This document shows positions 26,968 to 45,190 of a DNA stretch of 64,000 bases, one piece after another. The stretch is taken from the NCBI GenBank assembly GCA_021014325.1, contig CM037467.1:186001-250000 (forward strand), read 5' to 3'. The notes beneath the pieces are model-generated. The model was not told the DNA's origin, made no database searches, and was given only the letters and a program-made list of their open reading frames with translations. This DNA is from Plazaster borealis. Taxonomy: Eukaryota; Echinodermata; Asteroidea; Forcipulatida; Labidiasteridae. The position numbers and the translations under genes are program-made. Position 1 is the first letter of the stretch; each line of letters starts with the position of its first letter.

Positions 26968-28913
26968 GGGTAATCAATCAATCAAATCAATATAATCAAT
27001 ATAATCATTTATGAATCAACAACTTAGTACTAGGAATGAGCAAGAACTGATCCAATTTCAAAAATCAACAAAAACTTGAAACATCATAAACTATAAAGAA
27101 AAATTGTAGTCCGAGTGAATCAAGAAACAATTGAGAAAATCATCGGAATCAACAACTTCAAAAGTCAGTTCGACCCTGCAATAAAATTTAAAAATCAACA
27201 AAATATTGAGGAATAAAAACATGGTAATATCAACAGTAACTTTCAACAGTAGACATGAAAACAGTTTAGTATGTTTTATGAAGTAAAATCATAGAGTAAC
27301 AATGAACAAACAGAAAACAAAAAGTCAGCCTTTTTAGTTTTCAATCCAACTAATATTTATTGGAAAACAATCACAATGTGTATGTACAGTTGACATGCCA
27401 AGCGTTCCAACTTAATAAACTTTAATAATTTCTTTACTTCAAACATTGCTACTTAATTATTGTTGACGAAGATGTTTGTACAAGTTGTCTTTATTCTTGT
27501 TGTTATCGGTCGTTTGTTTTTCAAATCATTTGTTCTAGAAATTACTCTTGGAAGTAGCCCATAAACAGTCTAGTAACTTCTCTCCTGTTGATAATATGCT
27601 ACTGGTCATAACATTGTTCTTTAGTGCAGAAATTTCAAAATAGGATTTTCTTAATGAACCACATCAATACTTAATGTTATAGCATTCACAAAATCGGTGT
27701 ACAGCAAATATTTGTAAATGAGTGTGATGCTATGAATTTCACTAAAAGCGTTTCTGTATTACTGGAAGCTGGAGCCAATAAATATGGATCACAAATTACA
27801 CGTCTTGGTATTTAAATCGAACGTCTTTGACCTGATCTTTAAGTTATAGAATAAAATATGACTAGAAATGCAGTAACTTATAATATAAGAACTGCAGACA
27901 ATGAATTCCGCATGTTGAAATAGTTGTCTTTAAAGGTCAACTGAACGAAATCACTCAAACTAATTTGACTATTTATCATTGTTTGTTTTGTGTTTAGTTG
28001 TTATTTAATCAAGTGTGAAGTTTACCTCCCTGTAATTTTGTTGAGATTTGAACTAGTCTTTTTGCCCGCCCGCTGGTGGCGCCCTGCATGGTTCCCAGCA
28101 AAGACCCATCAAAATGAAAAGTGAAATCAACACTGAAGTACCAGTGCCTCAGAAAACCAGTGTAAAATCAGTCCGTATTGTGACATAAATATACACAGTA
28201 CGGACTGGATGAAGGTTGTTTATCTTCGTTGCTGTGCATTTTCCATTGTCTTGTTTGGATGTGATGTCACAGTGCTGTTTTGATTTCTAGGTGCCAAGGG
28301 ACTTTTCGTGAAACTCAGCATTTTTGCCTAGCATGACACTGATCAAAATGGTGTTTTTTGTTTCCTATTTAAACCATTTAAAAAAAAGTTTTGCTCAATT
28401 ATATGTAATCATTACACAGTCATTTACCTTTCTATCACAAAAGAACAATATTGTTGATTTCGTTCAAGTTGATCTTGAAAGTAGAGTATTATGCGTCATA
28501 AAACAATAACACTGTAGCGATCAAATAGTTCAAGATACTTCAGATTTTCTACATTTCTCTGCAAATCGAAACAAAGTTTCAAAAACAGTCTTGGCATTAT
28601 CAAAATTCCAACCAATGGTTTGAAACTGTAACTTGTCAGTTTATTGCTGTTTGTTTGAACAAACATCCTGGTCATTGTTTAATCCATTTCACTTCATTTT
28701 TCTACTTAACACTGGAAACAAAGTTTCAAAACAGTCTTGGAATTATCCAACCACTGATTTGAAATAATAACTTGCCAGTTCATTTTTGCATGTTTGAACA
28801 GATATTATGGCCATCGCTTAAACTTGTTTACTTCTTATTATATATATCACTCATACAGGAAGCTCAACCTTATTCCTGTAGACTCATTAAGTGACTAATT
28901 ACTTGCCTAGATT
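26968..28913. other. Convergent 3' flanks of HCN and NDUFS1
   Basis: This stretch contains the 3' ends of two convergent genes. Candidate poly(A) signals are AATAAA in the plus-strand context GCCAATAAATATGG near 27775 and, for the minus strand, TTTATT at 28640-28645. No coding exon was recognised. The repeat at 28570-28820 is listed separately. Transcript ends cannot be fixed from sequence. Confidence 0.5.
28570..28820. repeat. Diverged tandem duplication, about 147-bp period
   Basis: The block ACAAAGTTTCAAA-ACAGTCTTGG starts at about 28571 and again at about 28718. Each copy is followed by a similar run (ATTATC-AA-CCAA/CCAC, TTTGAAA, AACTTG-CAGTT, GTTTGAACA). The two copies differ by substitutions and small gaps. 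The tract lies in the likely 3' region of NDUFS1. Confidence 0.6.
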
Positions 28914-36722
<7,809 letters not shown>

Positions 36723-36746
36723 GGCGACTACTGAGGTCTGTGCAGA

Positions 36747-38486
36747 ACTGAAACAAACAATTGATTATAAGTCAACCTTTAGTTTGAGCACAAAGTAATG
36801 AGTTTCAGACATTTATTTTACTTAGTCACACCTCAAATTAAACATTTTTACCCTCAACTCCAGACAACCCTTCACATGCAATCTGCACAACCTGGATAGA
36901 GTGCAAGAAGCCAAACATTACTGGCTATAGTCTGACATGTCTGATCATATACGGTGTTGAGCATCACAATAATTGTTTTATGTATGAGTTTCGTACAGTT
37001 CCGAGTTCTTGACAAAACAAAAAGTGTGAAACTAAGAATTGTGTAAATGCCCATTCAAAATGAACAATACACCGCCACGGCACAGATTCCAGCCACGTTA
37101 CAAACTTCACAACAACACACTGCCATGAGTATGACTGCTCATCATTCAAATCAAGTTCCACCCTGTCTAGCCCACCTTGTTGAGCTGTAATGGCTCTCTT
37201 TTAACATCGGTCTTATAACACTCACCATTACAGCCCACCATCCATACATGTCTTAAACGCGTAGTTTAAAAGTACGAGCAAGTCGTACCTCTTTGATCGC
37301 AAATTTCTCCCACTTATAAACATCACATACTACTCCAACCTCCCTCACTTTGTTCCTTACATCCTTACAATTTTTGTGACATATTCCAGGGCTCACCAAA
37401 TGATGCCTTTGTCCAGATGTGATGATTTGAAAATGGCAAAAAAAAAAATGTGTACAAAAATTACATTGAAGTTCATCTCGTAACGGGGCCGCCATTTAAC
37501 TTCTGCTTCACTGCCTGTTGATCGTGAGAAAGTCAGGGCGCCCGGCTGTTCATGAATATGCACGAGCGAGGAAGCCTACAGCATGCAAGCGCCGTGCGAC
37601 GTCACCTTATGCATATTCATGACTTGCCATGCACGCGCGCACACATCGAGCTCCGAAGTACTATAGCTTCCCGTGACGTCATCTGATGCATATCCATAAT
37701 ACGCCATACAACACGCGCGGACAGATCAGCCGGGTGCCCTGACTTCTCACGATCAGCAGGCAGTGAATCATACGTAAGATGGCGGCCCCGTTGCGAGACG
37801 AACTTCAATGTAATTTTTGTACACATTTTTTTTTTGCCATTTTCAAATCATCATATCTGGACTAAGGCATCATTTGGTGAGCCCTGGAATATGTCACAAA
37901 AATTGTAAGGATGTAAGGAACAAAGTGAGGGAGGTTGGAGTAGTATGTGATGTTTATAAGTGGGAGAAATTTGCGATCAAAGAGGTACGACTTGCTCGTA
38001 CTTTTAAACTACGCGTTTAAGACATGTATGGATGGTGGGCTGTAATGGTGAGTGTTAAGACCGATGTTAAAAGAGAGCCATTACAGCTCAACAAGGTGGG
38101 CTATACCCTGTCATGCTCATGCTGCCAACTTTTCCAATTTTACTCTCAAGACTTGGATTGGTTTATTAATAATTATAATAATTGATTATTTTAAGGCCTG
38201 TTTATCTTGAGAAAGTTTCTTTACTTTGAAAATGAAAGTTGGTATTTCGTGTCATTCATTGGATTGATTTGAACAACTCGACCCGGCCGAGGGAAGGTCG
38301 AGTCAAGCCTCCTCAATAAAATTTAGGACGAGTTTGTACTTTTTACATGTTTTAACTTATTTTTGTTAAAAATCCATTCTTACGAATTAAACGTGAAGAA
38401 CAATTACAATGTATTATACTTCTTTCTTTTGAGAATATAATTTACGTTTATAAAAAAAACATTATACAATCATGCATATGCTCACC
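36747..38486 (-). other. NDUFS1 5'UTR intron (inferred)
   Basis: Upstream of the NDUFS1 start the minus strand shows a candidate acceptor TTTCAG (first exon base 36747). Further upstream is a candidate donor, CTAG then GTGAG, with the last exon base at 38486. Joining them gives a non-coding first exon ending at 38486 and an intron of about 1.7 kb that would contain the fold-back element at 37168-38104. Splice signals are seen; their use needs transcript data. Confidence 0.45.
37168..38104. mobile_element. Fold-back DNA transposon with long inverted arms and 8-bp target duplication
   Basis: The left arm begins TAGCCCACCTTGTTGAGCTG. The right arm ends with its reverse complement, CAGCTCAACAAGGTGGGCTA plus a T. 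The arms stay nearly identical for about 370 bp each, reaching into the GATCGTGAGAA-GTCAGGGC region, around a centre of about 180 bp. The exact 8-bp direct repeat ACCCTGTC flanks the element at 37160-37167 and 38105-38112. An 8-bp duplication points to the hAT or P superfamilies. No transposase is present, so it is non-autonomous. It lies between NDUFS1 and EEF1B2, probably in an NDUFS1 5' intron. Confidence 0.88.
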
Positions 38487-38820
38487 TAGATGACAAAAAG
38501 GGTATGTTTTGGTGCAGTTACATCACTACGACGAAGTGTTCGTTTATGAATGTACACGATCGGCACAGCACGATTAGCATTCATTCTGCCTGGTGCACTT
38601 GTGTACAACCTAACATCGTATCAAATCATGTGAAACACGGGTACCAATCAAAACCATCGCCAAGCCGAAAATGAACGAATGAGGGCGCCATAACCGATCG
38701 TCGCGTGGCCATTCATCAGCTCACCACCTTCCTTTCCACCTGGTTTCCTTTCCAACCTTGGTCAGCATTTAACCAGACGGACGGTTTCCTTCTCTGTGAA
38801 TTTTTTGACATTTTCTGAAA
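38487..38820. promoter_or_regulatory. Divergent NDUFS1/EEF1B2 promoter and EEF1B2 5'UTR
   Basis: The inferred NDUFS1 first exon (minus, ending 38486) and the EEF1B2 ATG at 38821 are only about 330 bp apart. The region is locally CpG-richer (GATCGTCGCGTGG) and has a CCAAT box in ACCAATCA near 38643. Pyrimidine-rich sequence at about 38725-38755 (CACCTTCCTTTCCACC, GGTTTCCTTTCC) resembles a 5'TOP start, which translation-factor mRNAs commonly carry. Start sites are inferred. Confidence 0.5.
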
Positions 38821-40623
38821 ATGGGATTCGGCGACTTGAAAAAAGCAGCAGGCCTGAGTGCCCTGAATGACTACCTTGCTGACCGTAGTTTTATTGAAGG
38901 GTAAATCCATCTTTAAAATGTTATTTTGGGGGATCTGTAATTTTCAATATTCTCAAGTTTGCTGAATGAAGTTGCTGTGCCCACGTGTTCACCGCATATT
39001 GAATATAACTGTCTGTCTAGTCTCTGTCTAGTCCAGTGTCTGTATTTATTTTATAACGTTTAGCATAACAAAGTATAAATGCACTGTTGGCCAAAAATAG
39101 TGAACTGGGTTTATGTTTGTTATAAAGAATCTGTAGGGCCCTTTTTACTTAATTAAAATTAAATATTAATTTTAATTCTGCTATTTTGAATTATAAATAA
39201 ATTAATAAAATAATTAATTATTATGAATTTTAAACGTGTTTAGTGCAGGCTATTTCTTTTGTCCATGGTGTCGGCAACACTGATTAAAACCTGCATATAT
39301 AATAATAATAAATTTATGTTTTCTCAAATATTCAGGTACACTGTATCACAAGGCGATGTGGTGGTATTTCAAGCCATGTCTGGCGCCCCCAGTGCTGACC
39401 TCTTTAATGCTCTCAGATGGTACAACCAGGTCAAATCATACAGCTCTCAGTTCAGTAGGTGAGAAACAAGTAGAACTATGCAATAAAGATTTTGAATTGA
39501 GTAATGTTGAGAGTCACAGTCCTTTTGGATTTAAGTCCTTCATGAAGATTGATTTGTGTTCATGGTGTTTATTTATTTTCTTGTTTTAGTTTACCAGGAG
39601 TAAAGAAAAGTCTGAGTGAGTATGGGCCATCAGGAGATAAGAAACCAGCAGCGGCAGATGATGATGATGATGATGATGATGATGGTGGTGTTGATCTGTT
39701 TGGTGACGATGATGATGATGATGAAGCTGATTTGAAGGCAATGCAAGAGCAGAAGAAGGCAGCAGCAGCAGAAGCAGCAGAAGCAGCCAAGAAGAAGAGT
39801 AAGAACAGCAAAATATTCAAATATCCTTTGAATTTTTGTTGAGAGTTACAAAGTTTGTATTAAAATTGTCAGAATAGTTTTGATGGTCTTTCGGCAGACC
39901 TACAGTTCATTTCCTCAAGTTGTTACTGGAGGATTGACTTGACACCTAAAATTCAGTTATGATAATAGCTAGAAAAGTCAGGGAATCTGAGACAGTTTCG
40001 TAGATCGATGCCTAACTTGTGTGGAGTTAACTTTATTTTATTTTCCATTTTTTTCCAGAGAAAACTGTTGTGGCAAAGTCCACCATAGTTATTGATGTGA
40101 AACCATGGGACGATGAGACGGATATGGCTGAAATCGAGGAAAAGGTTCGAAGCATCAATATTGACGGGCTTCGGTGGAATGCATGTAAGTGGAATTTGCT
40201 GGAAATCGTTTAAGCGATCTTAGATTCAACCTTACTGCATTGTGTGTTATAAAGCTAACTAGCACATCAACTACAGTTCTCATTTATTAAGACTGTTCAA
40301 GTTATTGTATTATTCATATTTCTTGTAAATTCTTGTTTTTCAGCTAAATTGCTCCCTGTTGGGTATGGAATCAAGAAGCTTCAAATCAGCTGCGTAGTTG
40401 AAGATGACAAGGTACATAAACAATCTCAGTATTGTAAGATACTGCTGTAACATGATCCTAACCTAGTAGATAAGATTGCTGAGAATATGTATGTGTCCAC
40501 TTACTCGAACACTATTTGTTTGTTCTTTCTTTACAGGTCGGTACAGATGACTTGGAAGAACAAATCACAGCATTTGAGGATTTGATTCAATCCATGGACA
40601 TTGTTGCCTTCAATAAGATCTAG
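38821..40623 (+). CDS. EEF1B2: Translation elongation factor 1-beta, complete
   Basis: Six exons, 38821-38900, 39336-39458, 39590-39798, 40059-40184, 40344-40411 and 40537-40623, join in frame to 230 aa. The N-terminus [20 protein letters not shown] and LRWYN are the GST-C-like docking domain that binds eEF1G. The central acidic region is encoded partly by a GAT repeat (nine Asp, then DLFG followed by six Asp). The C-terminal guanine-exchange domain contains [22 protein letters not shown] sequence ([20 protein letters not shown]) and ends AFNKI. The protein recycles eEF1A-GDP to GTP in the cytosol. The serine that normally follows DLFG is absent. The length is usual for the family. Confidence 0.97.
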
Positions 40624-41655
40624 AACTACGGAAACAGACTGGACAATGCTACAACAATGATTAACAAACTTTACAAATTTCAAAGAAAGACTTTAGCTTG
40701 TGTTCATTTTTTTCCCCAGCCATAATAAAATTGTTATAAATCAGCTCCATTTTGAACAAGATTTGCAACTGAATGAAGACATGCATGCAGTGGCATTAAC
40801 TTAAGAAATACATTTTTGTCAATGCTTTAAGGATGATTGTAATGAAGTTAACCTCACAAGTGAAAATTCTTCCTTTAATCACTCACCAATCAGAAAATCA
40901 TCTATACAGAAAACAAACTTTTTTGGATACAGACACTTGGAAATTGAAATTGGAAAAAGTTATATCAATTATTGTTGATATGAGCAGGTGCACAAGCAAA
41001 GCATTGGTACATTTAATACAGTGATTTTCTATCCAGTGCTTCAATTTGAAATGCAGGTATTAATTTACCTGTGATTTAACATTTGAGTGAAAATACATAA
41101 ACTGTTAAGTAGCATGTATGTCATGGCTTATAACTTCATTATTTGACAATAAAGTGACAGTAAATTTGACATTGATTGACGAGTGGTGTGTATATATAGG
41201 TGAAGAAAAGTAGCAGTCAGAAAACAATAAATAGGCCAAACTAATAACTAGGTCCTTTTAAAATCAGTTGTCCACTTTTTCATTTATTTGTGTCATTTTG
41301 GCACCATTTGTTTCCTTTGCATGGTCGGGGGTTTTTCATTGATCTTGAAGGGTGAAGTTGGCAAGAACATTTTACAATTATTTCACTATTCATCCATCAA
41401 TTTCATTTAAAAATGCTGTACATGACAATAAAGCATTGGATACAATTGGACAAGTCATGAAGGATCTTCGAGAAAAAAAAGTTGAGATTTGCAGTTGCAC
41501 TTTTTAGCATCGAAACAATACTTGATTTTGGGTTTGGAGATCTACTTTACACAGACCAACCTGTAACCACCTACATTTGTCTCTGAAATTCACCAGCTGC
41601 AAGATAAAATGGATGGTTTAGAATGAATTTCTGTCATTCTGAAAGTCGCTTATAA
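40624..41655. other. Convergent 3' flanks of EEF1B2 and the CYTH gene
   Basis: AATAAA at 40724-40729 is a good EEF1B2 poly(A) signal, about 100 bp after the stop. A second plus-strand AATAAA lies near 41150 (GACAATAAAGTGAC). The rest is AT-rich 3' flank with no gene seen. Confidence 0.6.
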
Positions 41656-43540
41656 TCAACAATCTCCGTCTACATTCCGCTGCAGTAAGAGATCCATATA
41701 TGCTCCTGAGATTAGATCACTGGGCTGGATGCTGAGTTCTTCCATTAAATTATCTGCTATTTTGGTTCCCTCATCTAATGATTGATCTGGCTTCATCACA
41801 ACCTGAACACGAACACATAGTTTTATCAGTCAAATGAGATTTCTACACAACAATAAACAGATATAAATGTAGATTATTAGCTTTTGCTGCTTATTGCTGT
41901 CAATGTTACATTTGGTGCTCGATATGGGGCGGGCATGGTGGTACCCCCTGTGCTTGGAATCTCTGAAGGGGTACTTCTGTACAAGAGGAAAACGGTGTGT
42001 TATTGTATGGCCATTGGGGGGACATGGTATAAAGTGTAAACACAAACCTCAAGTTCCATAAAGCTGCCCAGATCATCTACTTCATCAATATGCACCCTGG
42101 TTTGACCAATCATAATAAGTGTCCTTGTTTTCTTGACAATACCTTGAACACCCAATGCTTGTGTGAGGGTAATCTGTAGGACAGAAGAAAGGTTTTTTTT
42201 AAAGAGTTTACTGTTCTCCAAAGTTCTGCAAGTACTAGGTCAAGTCGCTTAATAATAATAAATAATAATAAGACTTGTAATGCGCACATATCCTGCTGGG
42301 TGTTCAAGGCGCAGTAAAAAACCAAAAAAACAAAACAAAACAAAACAAAGACAAAAACAGACACAACAAAATTAGTCCTTGAAAACCTGTGACATAAGAT
42401 AAGTTTTGAGAAGAGATTTGAATTTTGTGGTACAAAAACAAGATCTAAGATTAAGCGGTAGAGAGTTCCAGATGCGTGGCGCAGCTGAAGAAAAAGACCT
42501 GTCACCCCATGAGTGTCGAGACTTGGGTTCAACGAGGAGAAGCTTACTGTAAATAGTGATCACATGAATCTTCAAGGAGACCTTTCTCCATGCATGAATG
42601 TATCAAACAATCAATCACATGTTTACACATTCCTTCAAACTATCAATTATACTTCTCTGTAGTATTTTTAGTAAATAATAATAACAAAGGAGACTTGTCA
42701 TGCGCCATGTCTGTCACACTATAGAGCAAGGAAGGTTACACAGTGACACTCCTGGCACGGAAAATATCCCTTAACATCTGAGAAGACATTATTATAAAAA
42801 TAAACAGAAGATGAAATATCTTATTGAAAGGGATGGGTTTTGAGTTCATTCTTGAATGTGAGGTAGGAAGTCTCCTTTCTCAGTTTGATGGGTAGTGAGT
42901 TCCATATGGAAGGACCCGACAGGAAGAAAGATAAGTTTCCCCAGGAGTGATGTGAGAGGGGTACTCATCAAAGATTTGTGTCGGAGGAAAAAGAGTTCAT
43001 CAAAAGATAGCAATTCAAGTTCAGTCGGGTTTCATTTTCGGATAAGTAGGGATTATAACTAGTGGAATCTTTTACATTTTCTTCCCTATTGTGTTAATTT
43101 ATGTAAGACCATTCAGTGATGTTTTACCTTGAGTTGATCTAGATGATGAGATTCTGTCAGTGAAAAATTTGAAAGCTTTGGTCCGGAGGTATCCGGTCGG
43201 TCATAGAAAACCAGCTGAGACAACTTTGTAGGATCTTCCTGAAGTAAAAAAACAACATTCAAATGTCAAGACATTGTGTCAAAATAGTTGACACCTTCAA
43301 AATAAAACCATTACAAATTTGTTTTGTAAAAACTGAAGAGTAGGCTTTGGTATGTTTTGTTTTTTATGATGATAAAAGTACCTTAAACTCCCTGAGTTTT
43401 AGTCGACCATTGGGACAATGAAAGAATGTGTCACACTGATGAAGAACCTCTATCTTATCACTCCCACTTAGCTCCAAAGCTTTCTTTCTTACAAAATCTG
43501 GACTTCTAAGATGGGCTTTGATTTCAATATTAGAGGGCAT
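41656..43540 (-). CDS. CYTH-domain protein (class IV adenylate cyclase / thiamine triphosphatase-like), complete
   Basis: Four exons, 43382-43540, 43128-43238, 42048-42173 and 41656-41802, join in frame to 180 aa. The N-terminus MPSNIEIKAHL is the CYTH signature strand. CDTFFHCPNGRLKLREF, QLVFYDRPD, GQTRVHIDEVDDLGSFMELE and the final helix follow in the usual order. CYTH proteins form a tunnel fold that binds triphosphates with metal ions. Characterised members cleave thiamine triphosphate or inorganic triphosphate, or make cAMP. Which activity applies here cannot be told from sequence. An in-frame ATG 42 bases upstream was not chosen because family members begin near MP-NIEIK. An acceptor (CACACACAG, first exon base 43583) and a donor (TTAAG then GTGAGT, last exon base 45043) suggest an upstream 5'UTR exon. 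Intron 2 holds LINE debris. Confidence 0.9.
41909..42024. repeat. Dispersed repeat, sibling of 33724-33905
   Basis: It contains GGTGCTCGATATGG, GCATGGTGGTACCCCC, GGAATCTCTGAAGGGG, TACTTCTGTACAAGAGGAAAA and GTGTGTTATTGTATGGCCAT in the same order as the NDUFS1 intron copy. It sits in the last intron of the CYTH gene. The class is unknown. Confidence 0.55.
42250..42575 (-). mobile_element. 3' end of a CR1/L2-like LINE (copy 1)
   Basis: The minus strand reads [20 protein letters not shown] and then [20 protein letters not shown], the conserved C-terminal tail of CR1/L2-group reverse transcriptases. It is followed by a 3'UTR with TTTTG repeats, then GCGCCTTGAACACCCAGCAG, and a (TTA)n-type tail near 42250. 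The coding tail is nearly identical to the copy at 55007-56820, which lacks the SSAAPR codons. It lies in CYTH intron 2, in the same orientation as the gene. Confidence 0.8.
42660..43020 (-). mobile_element. 3' end of a second LINE family
   Basis: The minus strand near 42830-42940 reads SFFLSGPSIWNSLPIKLRKE and continues FKNELKTHPFQ before a stop, again a LINE C-terminal tail but not the family at 42250-42575. A 3'UTR ending in a (TTA)n-like tail near 42665 follows. This copy lies directly next to the previous one, so CYTH intron 2 has been hit at least twice. Confidence 0.65.
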
Positions 43541-43582
43541 GATCAGAAAGATGTTTATGGAGAGTGAGCTGCTGTAGCACAA

Positions 43583-45190
43583 CCTGTGTGTGAAAGAAAA
43601 AATAAGTGTCCAGGATAAGTAACTTTTATGTCTCGGCAGCTATTTTGAGAAATATGTGCATAACTGTATGTGCAGGGTGTGTTAACACATGATTTTGAAC
43701 ACCAATCATCACATGCATGATGGCCTGCACGCTGAATACCATCAAGCGTTTTGTTCAGTACAAGACAAAACAAGACAAGACAAGAAATATAATCTGGAAT
43801 TTCCATAATCCAACACTGAAAATTAAAAAATTTAGATGGAAAAATAGTTGTATCTTGTTAAGTAAAATCAAGATTATGAATGTTGACTTGATAGAATATC
43901 TAACTATCCCTATTGTAATGTCCAAGTAGATCCTTGTCATATGATTGGATGATTTGTTGGCACGCGGCATTCATTAGTCAAGCCGTATTAACCTGACCTA
44001 CGTCATAAACCGTGCAAACTGGTAGATGAGGCTACCTGTGGGCTCACGTCTCCTATAACTCATCATTCAATTTTTAGGCACCCTAAGTTTATTGTTTGTT
44101 TTTTTTTGTTTTTTTTGTCTTGTGCCCACCTTATCTTCACTTTTTATTTATTGTGCACTTTGCCTGTGACGTCACTTCTGCACCATCCTAGTATAGCTAT
44201 ATATAACTGAATAAGGATTTCACCATTGAAGATTGAAGATTGAAGTATTCACCAGGCATTTTTGCCTCATCCTTTTTAACTATTGCACGCACGCTAGACC
44301 AAACCATGCATTCCATAAGGCAAAGAGTACAGAGCAGCACAAAATGCCCTTGCAGTGGATGCCAGAGTACTACTCCTATCCTAGAACTATATGAGGTTCG
44401 TTCCGCTATCGTCTCCACTAGTGGAGACGATAGTGGATCGAAGCTCATATAGTTCTAGGGAGACGATAGCGGAACGAACCTCATATAGTACCAGAGTACA
44501 GTCTTGTAATTGTACATTTTTTATTATTCATTAAATTTCATCCTCAAATCAAAAAATGACAAATATCTATTTGGATAAAACAAATAATAAAAGTTTTGCA
44601 TTCGTGTATTAAAATGGCGAGCATAAATTAAATTTCCAAGTTTCAATGAAAGATGGAATGCACCATCCATTCACATCGGCTTCGCGTCGCAACTTGTTGA
44701 ATGGAACACATAATTACTAGTGCAACACTGCCACACCAGCTAGAACCATTCCTAAATGCTAGCAGTGCTACTGCTGCTGTGCTGTGCTCATGGTGCTGGC
44801 CGAGTGTTGCATGCACCATGTACAACCAGCACTACCCCGCTATACACAGCGGTAGCAGACGACACTCCCTGAACAGTGCAACTTTACACAGTACACAGTA
44901 ATAATACGAGTATAGTCTTCGACTTGACTTGACTGCAAAGATGGCAAATGAAAGTTCAAAAGAAGTTTATCCACAACACAACATAACATATCGTCTTTTT
45001 ACAACTTTATTTTGCAATTTAAGCCATGAAATAAATACTCACCTTAAAACCTTTTGGTGAAGGATGTCGATCAGGGTTTTTGTATGAAGATGTAAAAGTA
45101 GTCAGGTAGTTTGGTGCATGGGTGCATCTGTGTTACGTGTATGATGGGGTTACGAGTCTGGCAACAAGATCTCTGTTGTCAGAATTATCC
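43583..45190 (-). other. Upstream region of the CYTH gene, likely 5'UTR intron and first exon
   Basis: If the acceptor before 43583 and the donor after 45043 are used, 43584-45042 is a 5'UTR intron and about 45043-45190 a non-coding first exon. Inside the intron are poly-T runs, an (ATTGAAG)3 microsatellite at about 44226-44246 that could be a retroelement tail, and the palindrome at 44371-44490. No coding exon was recognised. Confidence 0.4.
44371..44490. mobile_element. Palindromic hairpin element (copy 2) with a 9-bp flanking repeat
   Basis: An 80-bp near-perfect palindrome (44380-44459) has ends CCTAGAACTATATGAG and its complement, and a centre CTCCACTAGTGGAG. It is followed by an extra half arm carrying GGAGACGATAGCGGAACGAA. 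The 9-bp sequence CCAGAGTAC flanks the whole at 44362-44370 and 44491-44499, which looks like a target duplication. It shares its core and ends with 17563-17645. No coding capacity. Confidence 0.75.

Noticed and set aside
39799..40536. Possible snoRNAs in EEF1B2 introns, as in vertebrate EEF1B2
   Set aside because: Looked for C/D boxes (TGATGA with CTGA) and H/ACA hairpins. Only weak partial matches were found, with wrong spacing.
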